Source of the DNA: Deltaproteobacteria bacterium
GTDB lineage: Bacteria; Myxococcota_A; UBA9160; SZUA-336
Assembly: GCA_029261925.1 (NCBI GenBank)
Contig: JAJDAJ010000052.1
Span: 1 to 64,000, forward strand
Length of the DNA stretch: 64,000 bases
Direction: 5' to 3'
The notes beneath the pieces were generated by a model. That model ran no database searches. It saw only the letters and a program-made list of their open reading frames with translations, and was not told where the DNA came from. Made by a program: the position numbers and the translations under genes. Positions within the stretch are counted from its first letter, which is position 1, and each line of letters begins with the position of its first letter. Below, one piece after another: positions 18,719 to 25,734 of this stretch.

Positions 18719-19497
18719 CAGCTGCCCTCCCCGGGGGTCGGCATCGGCAGGATCATCAGATCCGGCGGCGCCTGCTTGCGCGCCACGCGCAGCCCCTGCT
18801 TGATGGCGTTGGAGTACGAGGAGTCGATCTCGACCCACTTGCGCTGGTTCTGATCCCACATGCCGGCGATCTCGCCGTCGAGCGAGCGGTAGAACAGGCC
18901 GATGCGGCCGATGCGCAGGAAGTCGACCTCGCGCTCTTCTTCACCGGTGTCGATCTTGTCGGTGTAGGCCAGGATCGTGTGACCGAAGGCGTTCTCGATC
19001 TGGTACGCCTCCATCACGCGCCGGTACTGCTCGGCGACCGTCACGTCGGCGCGCTCCATCAGCTCCTCGAGCTCGGCGACGCGCCTGCGCCGCTCCTCGA
19101 TCAGGAACGGAACGTCGGCCTCGACGAACTTGCCGAGCATCGCGACCATCTCTTCCATGAGCGGTCGGATCTCGCGCTCGACGCCCGTCACGCCCTCGAT
19201 CTGCCGCTGCAGGGAGCCCAGCTCCTCCTGCTGCGACTCGACGAGCTTGCGGAGCTGAGCGTTGTACGTCTTGAGCGAGTCGACCTGCTTGGTGACGCCG
19301 CGGTACTCGTTGAGCAGATCCTTGTGCTGATCCGCCAGCTTGTCGATCTTCTTCTGCGAGCTGGCCAGCGCGACCAGCGTCTGTCCCCGCACGCGCATGA
19401 TCTGGTCGAGCTTGTCGGCCCGTGCCGCGTCGGCGGCGATCAGGCCGCCGGCGACGAGGGCGATGCCGAGCGCTCGCCAGTGATGGGATGGATGCAT
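18718..19497 (-). CDS. DUF3450 family protein of the Ton motor operon
   Basis: A 259-residue periplasmic protein that opens the Ton motor operon. After a signal peptide (LGIALVAGGLIAADAARA) lies a long coiled coil (about residues 30-145, KIDKLADQHKDLLNEYRGVTKQVD onward), then a globular end with FLRIGRIGLFYRSLDGEIAGMWDQ, characteristic of DUF3450. The family is always linked to TtpC-type ExbB genes and probably contacts that coiled coil. The start is the ATG at 19495-19497; the stop overlaps the TtpC start. Confidence 0.92.
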   Translation of the reverse strand: MHPSHHWRALGIALVAGGLIAADAARADKLDQIMRVRGQTLVALASSQKKIDKLADQHKDLLNEYRGVTKQVDSLKTYNAQLRKLVESQQEELGSLQRQIEGVTGVEREIRPLMEEMVAMLGKFVEADVPFLIEERRRRVAELEELMERADVTVAEQYRRVMEAYQIENAFGHTILAYTDKIDTGEEEREVDFLRIGRIGLFYRSLDGEIAGMWDQNQRKWVEIDSSYSNAIKQGLRVARKQAPPDLMILPMPTPGEGS

Positions 19498-19587
19498 CGG
19501 TTCTCGAATCCCCCGGAAGCTGATAAGTGTCCGGGCAAGCTGCTCATTCAGCGCGGCAGGAAGCCGCGGGCCCGGGCAAGGCGCGTA

Positions 19588-19593
19588 TTCTAA
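19588..19593 (-). promoter_or_regulatory. Possible -10 element for the Ton motor operon
   Basis: TAGAAT on the minus strand (five of six to TATAAT) lies 90 bases upstream of the DUF3450 start. No convincing -35 match is 16-18 bases away. The same bases also contain TATTCT (19586-19591) on the plus strand, which could serve alkaline phosphatase. Confidence 0.25.
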
Positions 19594-19671
19594 ACGTTCG
19601 TGGTCCCATATTCCCAGTGGTGTCGAGACGATGGCGATCGCGAGAAATTCTGCGGTCGCGGGGGGTACGGC

Positions 19672-21258
19672 ATGCACATACCTCGTGCCTGCGCGGTCCT
19701 GAGCGCGCTGTTGCTCCTGGCAGCCTGCGCCAGCCCGCGGGCCGACCTGGCCCCGGCCGAGCTTCCCGGCGCCCCCCTCGATGACCCGTGGTTCAGCGCG
19801 GGTCGCGGGGCCGTGGCGGCCCGTGCGCGGGCCCTGGGGCCCGCCGGCCGGGCCCGCAGTGTCATCCTCTTCGTCGGCGACGGGATGGGCGTCTCGACGG
19901 TCACCGCCGCGAGGATCCTGCAGGGGCAGCGGCGCGGAGAGCCCGGCGAGGGGAACTGGCTGGCCTTCGAGCGCCTGCCGCACGTGGGCCTCTCCCGTAC
20001 CTACAACACCGACCAGCAGGTTCCGGACTCGGCCGGGACGATGACCGCGATGATGTCGGGCGTGAAGACCCGGGCCGGCGTGATCGGTGTCGACTCGCGC
20101 GTGGCTCGCGGCGACCCTGCGGGTGCCGTCGCGGCCCGCGTGCCCACCCTGCTCGAGCAGGCTGCCGCGCGCGGGCTGGCCACGGGCGTGGTGACGACGG
20201 CCAGGGTGACCCACGCCACCCCGGCGGCCTGCTACGCGCACGCGCCGGAGCGGGACTGGGAGGACGATGCGCGGCTGTCGGAGGCCGCCCGCGCGGCCGG
20301 CTTCGCCGACATCGCGCGCCAGCTCGTCGAGGCGCCGCACCCGCCCCGCGTGGTGCTGGGCGGGGGCCGCAGCCGCTTCCTGCCGCGCGAGACGGTGGAT
20401 CCGGAGTACCCGGAGCGGCACGGGCGGCGTCACGACGGCCGCGACCTGACGGCCGAGTGGCGCGCGCGGACCCCGGGCGCGGTGTACGTGTGGAACGCCG
20501 CGCAGCTCGCCGCACTCGATCCCGCGCGCGCCCGCCCCGTGCTGGGGCTGTTCGAGCCCTCCCACATGCAGTGGGAGGCCGATCGCGCCGGCGACGCGGC
20601 CGGCGAGCCGAGCCTGGCCGAGATGACGGCCTTCGCGATCGACGCCCTGGCCGGCGCGCCCGGGGGCTTCTTCCTGATGGTCGAGGCCGGGCGGATCGAC
20701 CACGGGCATCACGCGGCCAGCGCGCATCGCGCGCTGGGCGACACGATCGCTCTCTCCGACGCCGTGGCCGTGGCGCTGGAGCGGACCCGGAGCTCCGAGA
20801 CCCTGATCGTCGTGACCGCCGATCACAGCCACGTGCTGACCATCGCGGGCTATCCCGCGCGCGGGAATCCCATCCTGGGTCTCGCGCGCGGCCCGCGGGA
20901 CGGCGCCGAGCCCGGGGAGCCGCTGCGCGACGCCCTGGGGCTGCCGTACACGACGCTGGGCTACGCCAACGGGCCGGGCTATCCGGGCGCGAGCGACGCG
21001 CAGGGTGCGGGGCCCAAGCGCTTCCCGCACCGGCCGCGGACCGTGGAGCCCGCCACCGGGCGGCCCGATCTCTCGCGCGTCGACGTCGGCGCGCCCGGCT
21101 ACCTGCAGGAGTCGGGGATCCCCCTCGGCTCCGAGACGCATGCGGGCGAGGACGTGCCGATCTACGCCGGCGGACCCGGCGCCGCGCTCCTGGGCGGCGT
21201 CCACGAGCAGAACGAGCTGTATCACGCGCTCACCTGGGCGCTCGGCTGGTGGAGGTGA
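19672..21258 (+). CDS. Alkaline phosphatase, lipoprotein form
   Basis: A 528-residue phosphomonoesterase of the PhoA superfamily, closer to the animal and PhoB-type enzymes than to E. coli PhoA. The start MHIPRACAVL is chosen because a lipoprotein signal with LLLLAAC (Cys19) follows directly; the open frame extends 24 codons further upstream. Metal and nucleophile motifs are VGDGMG (about 68-73), DSAGTMTAMMSG with Ser120, MVEAGRIDHGHHA, VTADHSH and GSETHAGED. The conserved order supports an active zinc/magnesium enzyme on the outer or inner membrane. It is divergent from the Ton motor operon and overlaps the pterin dehydratase gene by GTGA. Confidence 0.92.
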   Translation: MHIPRACAVLSALLLLAACASPRADLAPAELPGAPLDDPWFSAGRGAVAARARALGPAGRARSVILFVGDGMGVSTVTAARILQGQRRGEPGEGNWLAFERLPHVGLSRTYNTDQQVPDSAGTMTAMMSGVKTRAGVIGVDSRVARGDPAGAVAARVPTLLEQAAARGLATGVVTTARVTHATPAACYAHAPERDWEDDARLSEAARAAGFADIARQLVEAPHPPRVVLGGGRSRFLPRETVDPEYPERHGRRHDGRDLTAEWRARTPGAVYVWNAAQLAALDPARARPVLGLFEPSHMQWEADRAGDAAGEPSLAEMTAFAIDALAGAPGGFFLMVEAGRIDHGHHAASAHRALGDTIALSDAVAVALERTRSSETLIVVTADHSHVLTIAGYPARGNPILGLARGPRDGAEPGEPLRDALGLPYTTLGYANGPGYPGASDAQGAGPKRFPHRPRTVEPATGRPDLSRVDVGAPGYLQESGIPLGSETHAGEDVPIYAGGPGAALLGGVHEQNELYHALTWALGWWR

Positions 21259-21560
21259 AAGTGGCGCGCCCCGGACCCCTGGATGCGCGGGCCGTGCAGG
21301 CCGCGCTCGACGAGCTCGACGGCTGGAGTCTGCGCGACGGCAAGCTGCACCGCAGCTTTCGCTTCGCCGACTTCCGCACTGCCTTTGCCTTCATGACGCG
21401 CGCGGCGTTCGCCGCCGAGGCCATGGATCACCACCCGGACTGGAGCAACGTGTACGACCGCGTCGACGTCGACCTGGTCACGCACGATGCCGGGGCGATC
21501 ACCGAGCTCGACGTGGAGCTCGCCCGGCGCATGCAGGAGGCCGCGCTCGGCCTGGTCTGA
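21255..21560 (+). CDS. Pterin-4a-carbinolamine dehydratase
   Basis: A 101-residue cytoplasmic enzyme that dehydrates 4a-hydroxytetrahydropterin during cofactor recycling for aromatic amino-acid hydroxylases. The signature MDHHPDWSNVYDRVDVDL carries the His-His-Pro and Trp-Ser-Asn-Val-Tyr residues of the active site. I chose the GTG at 21255 because it makes a GTGA overlap with the phosphatase stop; GTG codons at 21249 and 21261 are alternatives. No aromatic hydroxylase is visible nearby. Confidence 0.9.
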   Translation: MKVARPGPLDARAVQAALDELDGWSLRDGKLHRSFRFADFRTAFAFMTRAAFAAEAMDHHPDWSNVYDRVDVDLVTHDAGAITELDVELARRMQEAALGLV

Positions 21561-21563
21561 GCG

Positions 21564-22187
21564 CTACTGGCCCGGCGTCAGGCGCGCCGTGAGGAGCTCG
21601 CCGAGCCAGCGTCGGAAGCGCCGCTGGTCGTTCTCGTCCATGCCCGAGCTGCGGTTCAGGTCGGTGCCGATGATGGCGTCGCCGAACATCGCCACCGAGG
21701 CCAGGCGCATGCAGAAGGCCGTCTCGTCGCGGTCGGGCACGACCGGCGCGCCGATCCGCCGCGCCTGGTCGTCGATGCGGCGGTGCGCAGCGTCGATCAG
21801 CTCGCGCATGTGCTGGCGCTCGAGGGGCTCCGACTGCCCCCGCCCGCTCAGGCTGCGCCACGCGAGCAGCCGCGCGTGACCGGCGTTGCTCAGGGTCTCG
21901 AAGACGCGGTCCAGGTAGGCGTCGGTCGCCGCGTCGCCGTGCTCGATGGTCTCGAGCAGCTCCTCGTTCAGGTCGCCCATGGCGCGCAGGGCCAGCGCCT
22001 CGAGCAGGCCCTCGCGGCTGCTGAAGTGGTGCAGGACGGCGGAGTGCGAGATGCCGACGTCGGCGGCGACCTCCTGGAGCCGCACGGCCTCGGGGCCGCC
22101 CGCGGTCAGGCGCTTCTGCGCCGCATCCAGGATCTCGCGGCGCGCCTCCTCGGCGGTACGACGACGCCGCGCCTTGCGCTCGGCCAC
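21564..22187 (-). CDS. TetR/AcrR family transcriptional regulator
   Basis: A 207-residue repressor. The N-terminal DNA-binding domain is clear: REILDAAQKRLTAGGPEAVRLQEVAADVGISHSAVLHHFSSREGLLEAL, with the recognition helix at HSAVLHHF. The C-terminal helical domain would bind a ligand that I cannot infer. It ends 4 bases from the pterin dehydratase stop (convergent) and is divergent from the SRPBCC gene, with 128 bases between starts, so that operon is its probable target. Confidence 0.93.
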   Translation of the reverse strand: MAERKARRRRTAEEARREILDAAQKRLTAGGPEAVRLQEVAADVGISHSAVLHHFSSREGLLEALALRAMGDLNEELLETIEHGDAATDAYLDRVFETLSNAGHARLLAWRSLSGRGQSEPLERQHMRELIDAAHRRIDDQARRIGAPVVPDRDETAFCMRLASVAMFGDAIIGTDLNRSSGMDENDQRRFRRWLGELLTARLTPGQ

Positions 22188-22303
22188 GCTTCCTCCCGTC
22201 TTGCCCGGGTGACGCGGTATCAGACCACAGCCGCGCGGCGGGTGTCGAATGGGCCCGGGACCCGCCTGGCGCGGCAGCAGCGCCCGCCGGATCTCCGGAC
22301 GAG

Positions 22304-22309
22304 TAGAAT
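22304..22309 (+). promoter_or_regulatory. -10-like element just upstream of the SRPBCC operon
   Basis: TAGAAT (five of six to consensus) ends only 6 bases before the ATG at 22316, so a transcript starting at the usual distance would be leaderless. No clear -35 box and no ribosome-binding site are seen. Confidence 0.35.
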
Positions 22310-22315
22310 GATCCG

Positions 22316-22819
22316 ATGCAGGACCACCGCTACTCGTTCGAGGTGGACGGCACGCCGGAGGAGCTCTGGCGGCTGTTCTGGGGCCGGCGCGATCGCGTGC
22401 GCGAGCACGGCGACGTGCGCATCGAGATCCTCCACTTCGGCGACGAGACGGGGGAGGGATTGATCCGCCACTGCCACTTCCCCGTGCCGCGCTACCTGCT
22501 CTCCGGTGGGCGCGCGCGCTCCTGGGAATGGCTCACCGAGGTCAAGCCGTGCGAGTCGTGGCGCTACGACGCGATCGGCAAGCCGCTGTGGTCCACGGCG
22601 ACCGGCTGGACGCGCTTCGAGGACCTCGGCGGCGGCCGCACGCGCGTGCACTTCCGCGAGACCTACCACGTGTTCAATCCCATCCTGCGCTTCCTGCTCG
22701 AGAAGCGCGTGCACCGCTACATCTCCAGGGACAACGACAAGGTGATCCAGGCGTCGATCGAGCGCGGGCTCGAGATGCTGCGCGCCGCCGGCGAGGACGG
22801 AACCCGGGCGAGCGCGTGA
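22316..22819 (+). CDS. SRPBCC (START-like) family protein
   Basis: A 167-residue single-domain protein with the helix-grip look of the SRPBCC/START superfamily: RYSFEVDGTPEELWRLFWG at the N-terminus, a run of beta strands (VRIEILHFGDETGEGLIRHC, ARSWEWLTEVKPCESWRYD, GRTRVHFRETY), and a long C-terminal helix. Members bind hydrophobic ligands; the ligand here is unknown. It is the first gene of a five-gene run (22316-25725) whose members overlap or nearly touch, and its stop overlaps the next GTG. Confidence 0.78.
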   Translation: MQDHRYSFEVDGTPEELWRLFWGRRDRVREHGDVRIEILHFGDETGEGLIRHCHFPVPRYLLSGGRARSWEWLTEVKPCESWRYDAIGKPLWSTATGWTRFEDLGGGRTRVHFRETYHVFNPILRFLLEKRVHRYISRDNDKVIQASIERGLEMLRAAGEDGTRASA

Positions 22820-23337
22820 GCCCGGGAGCGACGCTGCCCGTGATCGGCGTGATGGGCTCGGGAGAGCTGCCGCACGCGGAGCGCGCGGTGCCGCTGGGTC
22901 GCTGGCTGGCGACGCAGCGCGTGCACCTGCTGACGGGTGGGGGCCGCGGCGTGATGGAGGCGACGAGCCGCGCGTTCTGCGAGGTGCCCGGACGCAGCGG
23001 GCGCGTCATCGGGGTACTGCCGGCGGCCGATCCGCCGGGGCGGCTGACGCCACCGCCGGGCTGCCCGAACGACTGGGTCGAGATCCCCGTGCGCACGCAC
23101 CTGCCGCGACTGGAGCGCAACCGGGTGAACATCCTGAGCAGCGACCTGGTCGTTGCGCTGCCCGGCGGTCGCGGTACGGCCAGCGAGGTCGGTCTCGCCA
23201 CCGAGCTGGGCCGGCCCGTGGTGGCGTTCGTCGACGCGCTCTCGCAGATCGAGGACTGCGCGGTGGAGGTCCCCGTGCGCCCGACGCTCGAGGGTGTGCA
23301 GGCGTTCGTGCTCGGGGCGCTGGGAGCTCTTGCGTGA
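22816..23337 (+). CDS. SLOG/LOG-like nucleotide-binding protein (TIGR00725-like)
   Basis: A 173-residue Rossmann-type protein. IGVMGSGE near the N-terminus, LLTGGGRGVMEATSRAF (about residues 38-54) and ALPGGRGTASEVG (about 112-124) are the LOG/SLOG motifs that bind nucleotide phosphates. Related proteins are annotated as molybdenum-cofactor carriers or cytokinin-type phosphoribohydrolases; this one lies nearer the first group by its MGSGE start. It begins at a GTG in a GTGA overlap with the SRPBCC gene and ends in a GTGA overlap with the isomerase gene. Confidence 0.8.
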   Translation: MSPGATLPVIGVMGSGELPHAERAVPLGRWLATQRVHLLTGGGRGVMEATSRAFCEVPGRSGRVIGVLPAADPPGRLTPPPGCPNDWVEIPVRTHLPRLERNRVNILSSDLVVALPGGRGTASEVGLATELGRPVVAFVDALSQIEDCAVEVPVRPTLEGVQAFVLGALGALA

Positions 23338-24146
23338 GCGCGCCCGCCCTCTGCCTCAACCTGCTGAACCTCAGCGCGCGCTACGCCTGTGACATCCCGC
23401 TCGAGGAGCAGCTCGACGCCGCCGCGGCGGCGGGTGCGGACCGGGTGGGGCTCGAGACCGGCACGATCCGCGGCTGGATCGAGTCGGGACGCTCGCTCGA
23501 GCAGCTGGGCGCTGCGCTGCGAGAGCGAGGCCTGCTCTGCCACGAGCTCACCTACCTGGACTGCTCGCTGGACGACCCGGAGAAGACGATCGAGGTCGCC
23601 CAGCGCGTCGCGCGCACGGCCGGCGCGCTCGGTGCGCCCTGGGTGCTCACCTCGTCGGGCGCCGGGGTCGACGCCGCGCTGGCCGATCTGTTCGGGCGCT
23701 GCTGTGACGCGGCGGCGCGCCACGGCACCGGGCTGGCATACGAGTTCTTCCCCTGGGCGCGCATCGACCGCTTCGATGCGGCCCGCGAGCTGGTGCGCGC
23801 GGCCGGCCGGTCCAACGCGGGGGTCCTGCTGGACTGCTGGCACTTCTTCCACGGCCCCGACGGCTGGGACGAGCTGGCCCGCCTGCCGCTCGACGCGATC
23901 GCGTACGTGCAGTTCACCGACTCGATCGAGGTCGCGCCCGGGCGCTACCTGGCCGAGGCCGAGACCTCGCGGCGGATCCCCGGCGAGGGCTGCCTCGAGC
24001 TGGAGCGTTTCGCCTCGACCCTGCTCGAGCGGGGCTTCGACGGCGTGGTCAGCATCGAGGTCCTCTCCGGGGAGACGCGGGCGCTGGGCGCCGCCGGCTT
24101 CGCACGCGCCTGCATGGACGCCTCCCGTCCGTACTGGGAGCGCTGA
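23334..24146 (+). CDS. Sugar phosphate isomerase/epimerase-like TIM-barrel protein
   Basis: A 270-residue xylose-isomerase-like TIM barrel. It has DRVGLETG, HGTGLAYEFFPWARID, GVLLDCWHFFHG and YVQFTDS, with a late GFDGVVSIEVLSGE strand; the Glu/Asp/His pattern (E in YEFFP, D-x-W-H, E in IEVL) suits a divalent metal site. Such proteins isomerise sugars, inosose or hydroxypyruvate; the substrate is unknown. The GTG start overlaps the SLOG stop; the next gene begins 2 bases after its stop. Confidence 0.82.
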   Translation: MSAPALCLNLLNLSARYACDIPLEEQLDAAAAAGADRVGLETGTIRGWIESGRSLEQLGAALRERGLLCHELTYLDCSLDDPEKTIEVAQRVARTAGALGAPWVLTSSGAGVDAALADLFGRCCDAAARHGTGLAYEFFPWARIDRFDAARELVRAAGRSNAGVLLDCWHFFHGPDGWDELARLPLDAIAYVQFTDSIEVAPGRYLAEAETSRRIPGEGCLELERFASTLLERGFDGVVSIEVLSGETRALGAAGFARACMDASRPYWER

Positions 24147-24148
24147 GC

Positions 24149-25126
24149 TTGGCCCGGCGCCGCGTGCTCCTGACCGGCGCGACCGGCTTCGTCGGTCGCC
24201 ACCTGTATCCCGCGCTGCTGGCGGCCGGCTGGGACGTGCGCTGCGCGAGCCGCGATCCGCTGCGCGCACGCGCCGCTCTCGGCGAGCGCGACTGGGTGGC
24301 CATGGACACCTCGGATCCGGCCAGCCTGCGCGGCGCGCTCGAGGGCTGCGAGACGGCGCTGTACCTGATCCACTCGATGGGCTCCGGCGAGGACTACGCC
24401 GAGCGCGAGCAGCGCGCCGCCGCGGCATTCGGCGATGCCGCGAGCGCGGCCGGCGTCGGGCGCATCGTCTACATGGGCGCGGTGCGCCCCGCCGGCGAGC
24501 CGTCGGCGCACATCGCCAGCCGGCTCGAGACGGGCGAGCGGCTGCGCGCGGGCGACGTGCCGGTGGTCGAGCTCCGCGGCGGGATGATCGTCGGGGCGGG
24601 CAGCGAGAGCTGGCTCATGGTCCGCGACCTGGCGCGCCGCCTGCCGGCCATGATCCTGCCGCGCTGGCTGCGCAACCGCTCGCAGCCGGTGGCGATCGAC
24701 GACGTGGTGGCGGCGCTCTGCTGCGCCCTGGAGATGCCGCTGGACGGCCCGGTCGTCCTCGACGTTCCGGGCCCGGAGGTGCTCTCGCACAAGCAGCTGC
24801 TGCAACGCGTCTCGGGCGCCTTCGACCGCCACCCGCTGATGATCGACGTTCCGGTGCTCACGCCGCGCCTGTCGAGCTACTGGATCTTCCTGTTCACCCG
24901 CGCGCGTCCCGGCGTGGCGCGCGAGCTGGTCGAGGGCCTGATCTCGGATCTCGTCAGCCCCGATGACGGGATCTTCGAGCGTCTCCCCGGCCACGTCCGC
25001 GTGCCGCTGGACGAGGCGATCGCCCTGGCCCTGCTCGACGAGAAGAGCTCGCCGGCCCCGGGCGAGGCTGCCGTCGAGCGCATCGTGGCGCGCGCGCGCC
25101 TTGCCCTCGAGGCGCTGCGGGCTTGA
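24149..25126 (+). CDS. NAD(P)-binding epimerase/atypical SDR
   Basis: A 325-residue extended or atypical SDR. VLLTGATGFVGRHLYPALL is the dinucleotide-binding glycine motif (TGATGFVG), followed by the second strand (VRCASRD) and GRIVYMGAV. The canonical YxxxK is not obvious, which places it with NmrA-like or UbiE-neighbour type proteins (similar to YwnB/DUF2867 forms) rather than sugar epimerases. It uses a TTG start two bases after the previous stop, and its own end overlaps the CPBP gene (TTGA). Confidence 0.82.
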   Translation: MARRRVLLTGATGFVGRHLYPALLAAGWDVRCASRDPLRARAALGERDWVAMDTSDPASLRGALEGCETALYLIHSMGSGEDYAEREQRAAAAFGDAASAAGVGRIVYMGAVRPAGEPSAHIASRLETGERLRAGDVPVVELRGGMIVGAGSESWLMVRDLARRLPAMILPRWLRNRSQPVAIDDVVAALCCALEMPLDGPVVLDVPGPEVLSHKQLLQRVSGAFDRHPLMIDVPVLTPRLSSYWIFLFTRARPGVARELVEGLISDLVSPDDGIFERLPGHVRVPLDEAIALALLDEKSSPAPGEAAVERIVARARLALEALRA

Positions 25127-25725
25127 TCGCGCGCGCCTCCATCGTGGCGGGGGCGACCCTGGCCATGGCCGCGGCGCTGGGACTCCGCGAGACGACGAAC
25201 GTCTGGGCGACCACGGGGACGGTGGCGCTCCTGTCGCTGCTCGCCTGCGCCCGGCTCGACGGTGCGCACCTGCGCGTTCTGCTGACCCCGGGCCGCCGCT
25301 CGCTGCTGCTGGGCGGGCTCGCCGGGCTCGCCAGCGTCGCCGTCACCTGGGCGGGGTACCGCGCGATGCTGCAGCTGCTGCCGGAAATGGAGGCGCTGAT
25401 GGCGCGCTTCTACCAGGACCTGCAGGACTGGCCGGGACCGCTGCTCGCGAGCCCGGTGATCCTCGTGGTCGTGCTGGCCGAGGAGTGCGTCTGGCGCGGC
25501 CTGCTGGTCGACCTGCTGGGCACCTCGGCGCTCGCCGTGGCGGCGGCGGCGCTGGCCTACGCGCTGCCGCAGCTGCTCGCCGGCTCGCCGGTGCTCTGGG
25601 CCGCCGCGCTCGGCTGTGGTCTGCTCTGGGGCTGGCTGCGGGTGCGCGCCGGCGACCTGGTGGCGCCGCTGCTCGCGCACGCGATCTGGGACGCGTTCGT
25701 CTTCGTCTCGGGCATCCTGCGCTGA
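25123..25725 (+). CDS. CPBP-family membrane protein (Abi/CAAX protease-like), incomplete motif set
   Basis: A 200-residue protein with about six hydrophobic helices. Motif 1 of CPBP proteases is present as EECVWRG (Glu120, Glu121, Arg125) and motif 4-like HAIWD (His186, Asp190) is near the C-terminus. The intervening FxxxH motif reads YALPQ (residues 146-150), so one metal His is missing. It may be an inactive relative or a different type. It uses a TTG in a TTGA overlap with the epimerase gene and is the last gene of its run. The convergent acyl-CoA ligase ends 10 bases on. Confidence 0.78.
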   Translation: MIARASIVAGATLAMAAALGLRETTNVWATTGTVALLSLLACARLDGAHLRVLLTPGRRSLLLGGLAGLASVAVTWAGYRAMLQLLPEMEALMARFYQDLQDWPGPLLASPVILVVVLAEECVWRGLLVDLLGTSALAVAAAALAYALPQLLAGSPVLWAAALGCGLLWGWLRVRAGDLVAPLLAHAIWDAFVFVSGILR

Positions 25726-25734
25726 CGCGACGGC

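Noticed and set aside
22316-25725. Anti-phage defence island suggested by SLOG and CPBP genes
   Set aside because: No nuclease, toxin, cyclase or other effector gene is in the run, and the remaining members look metabolic.
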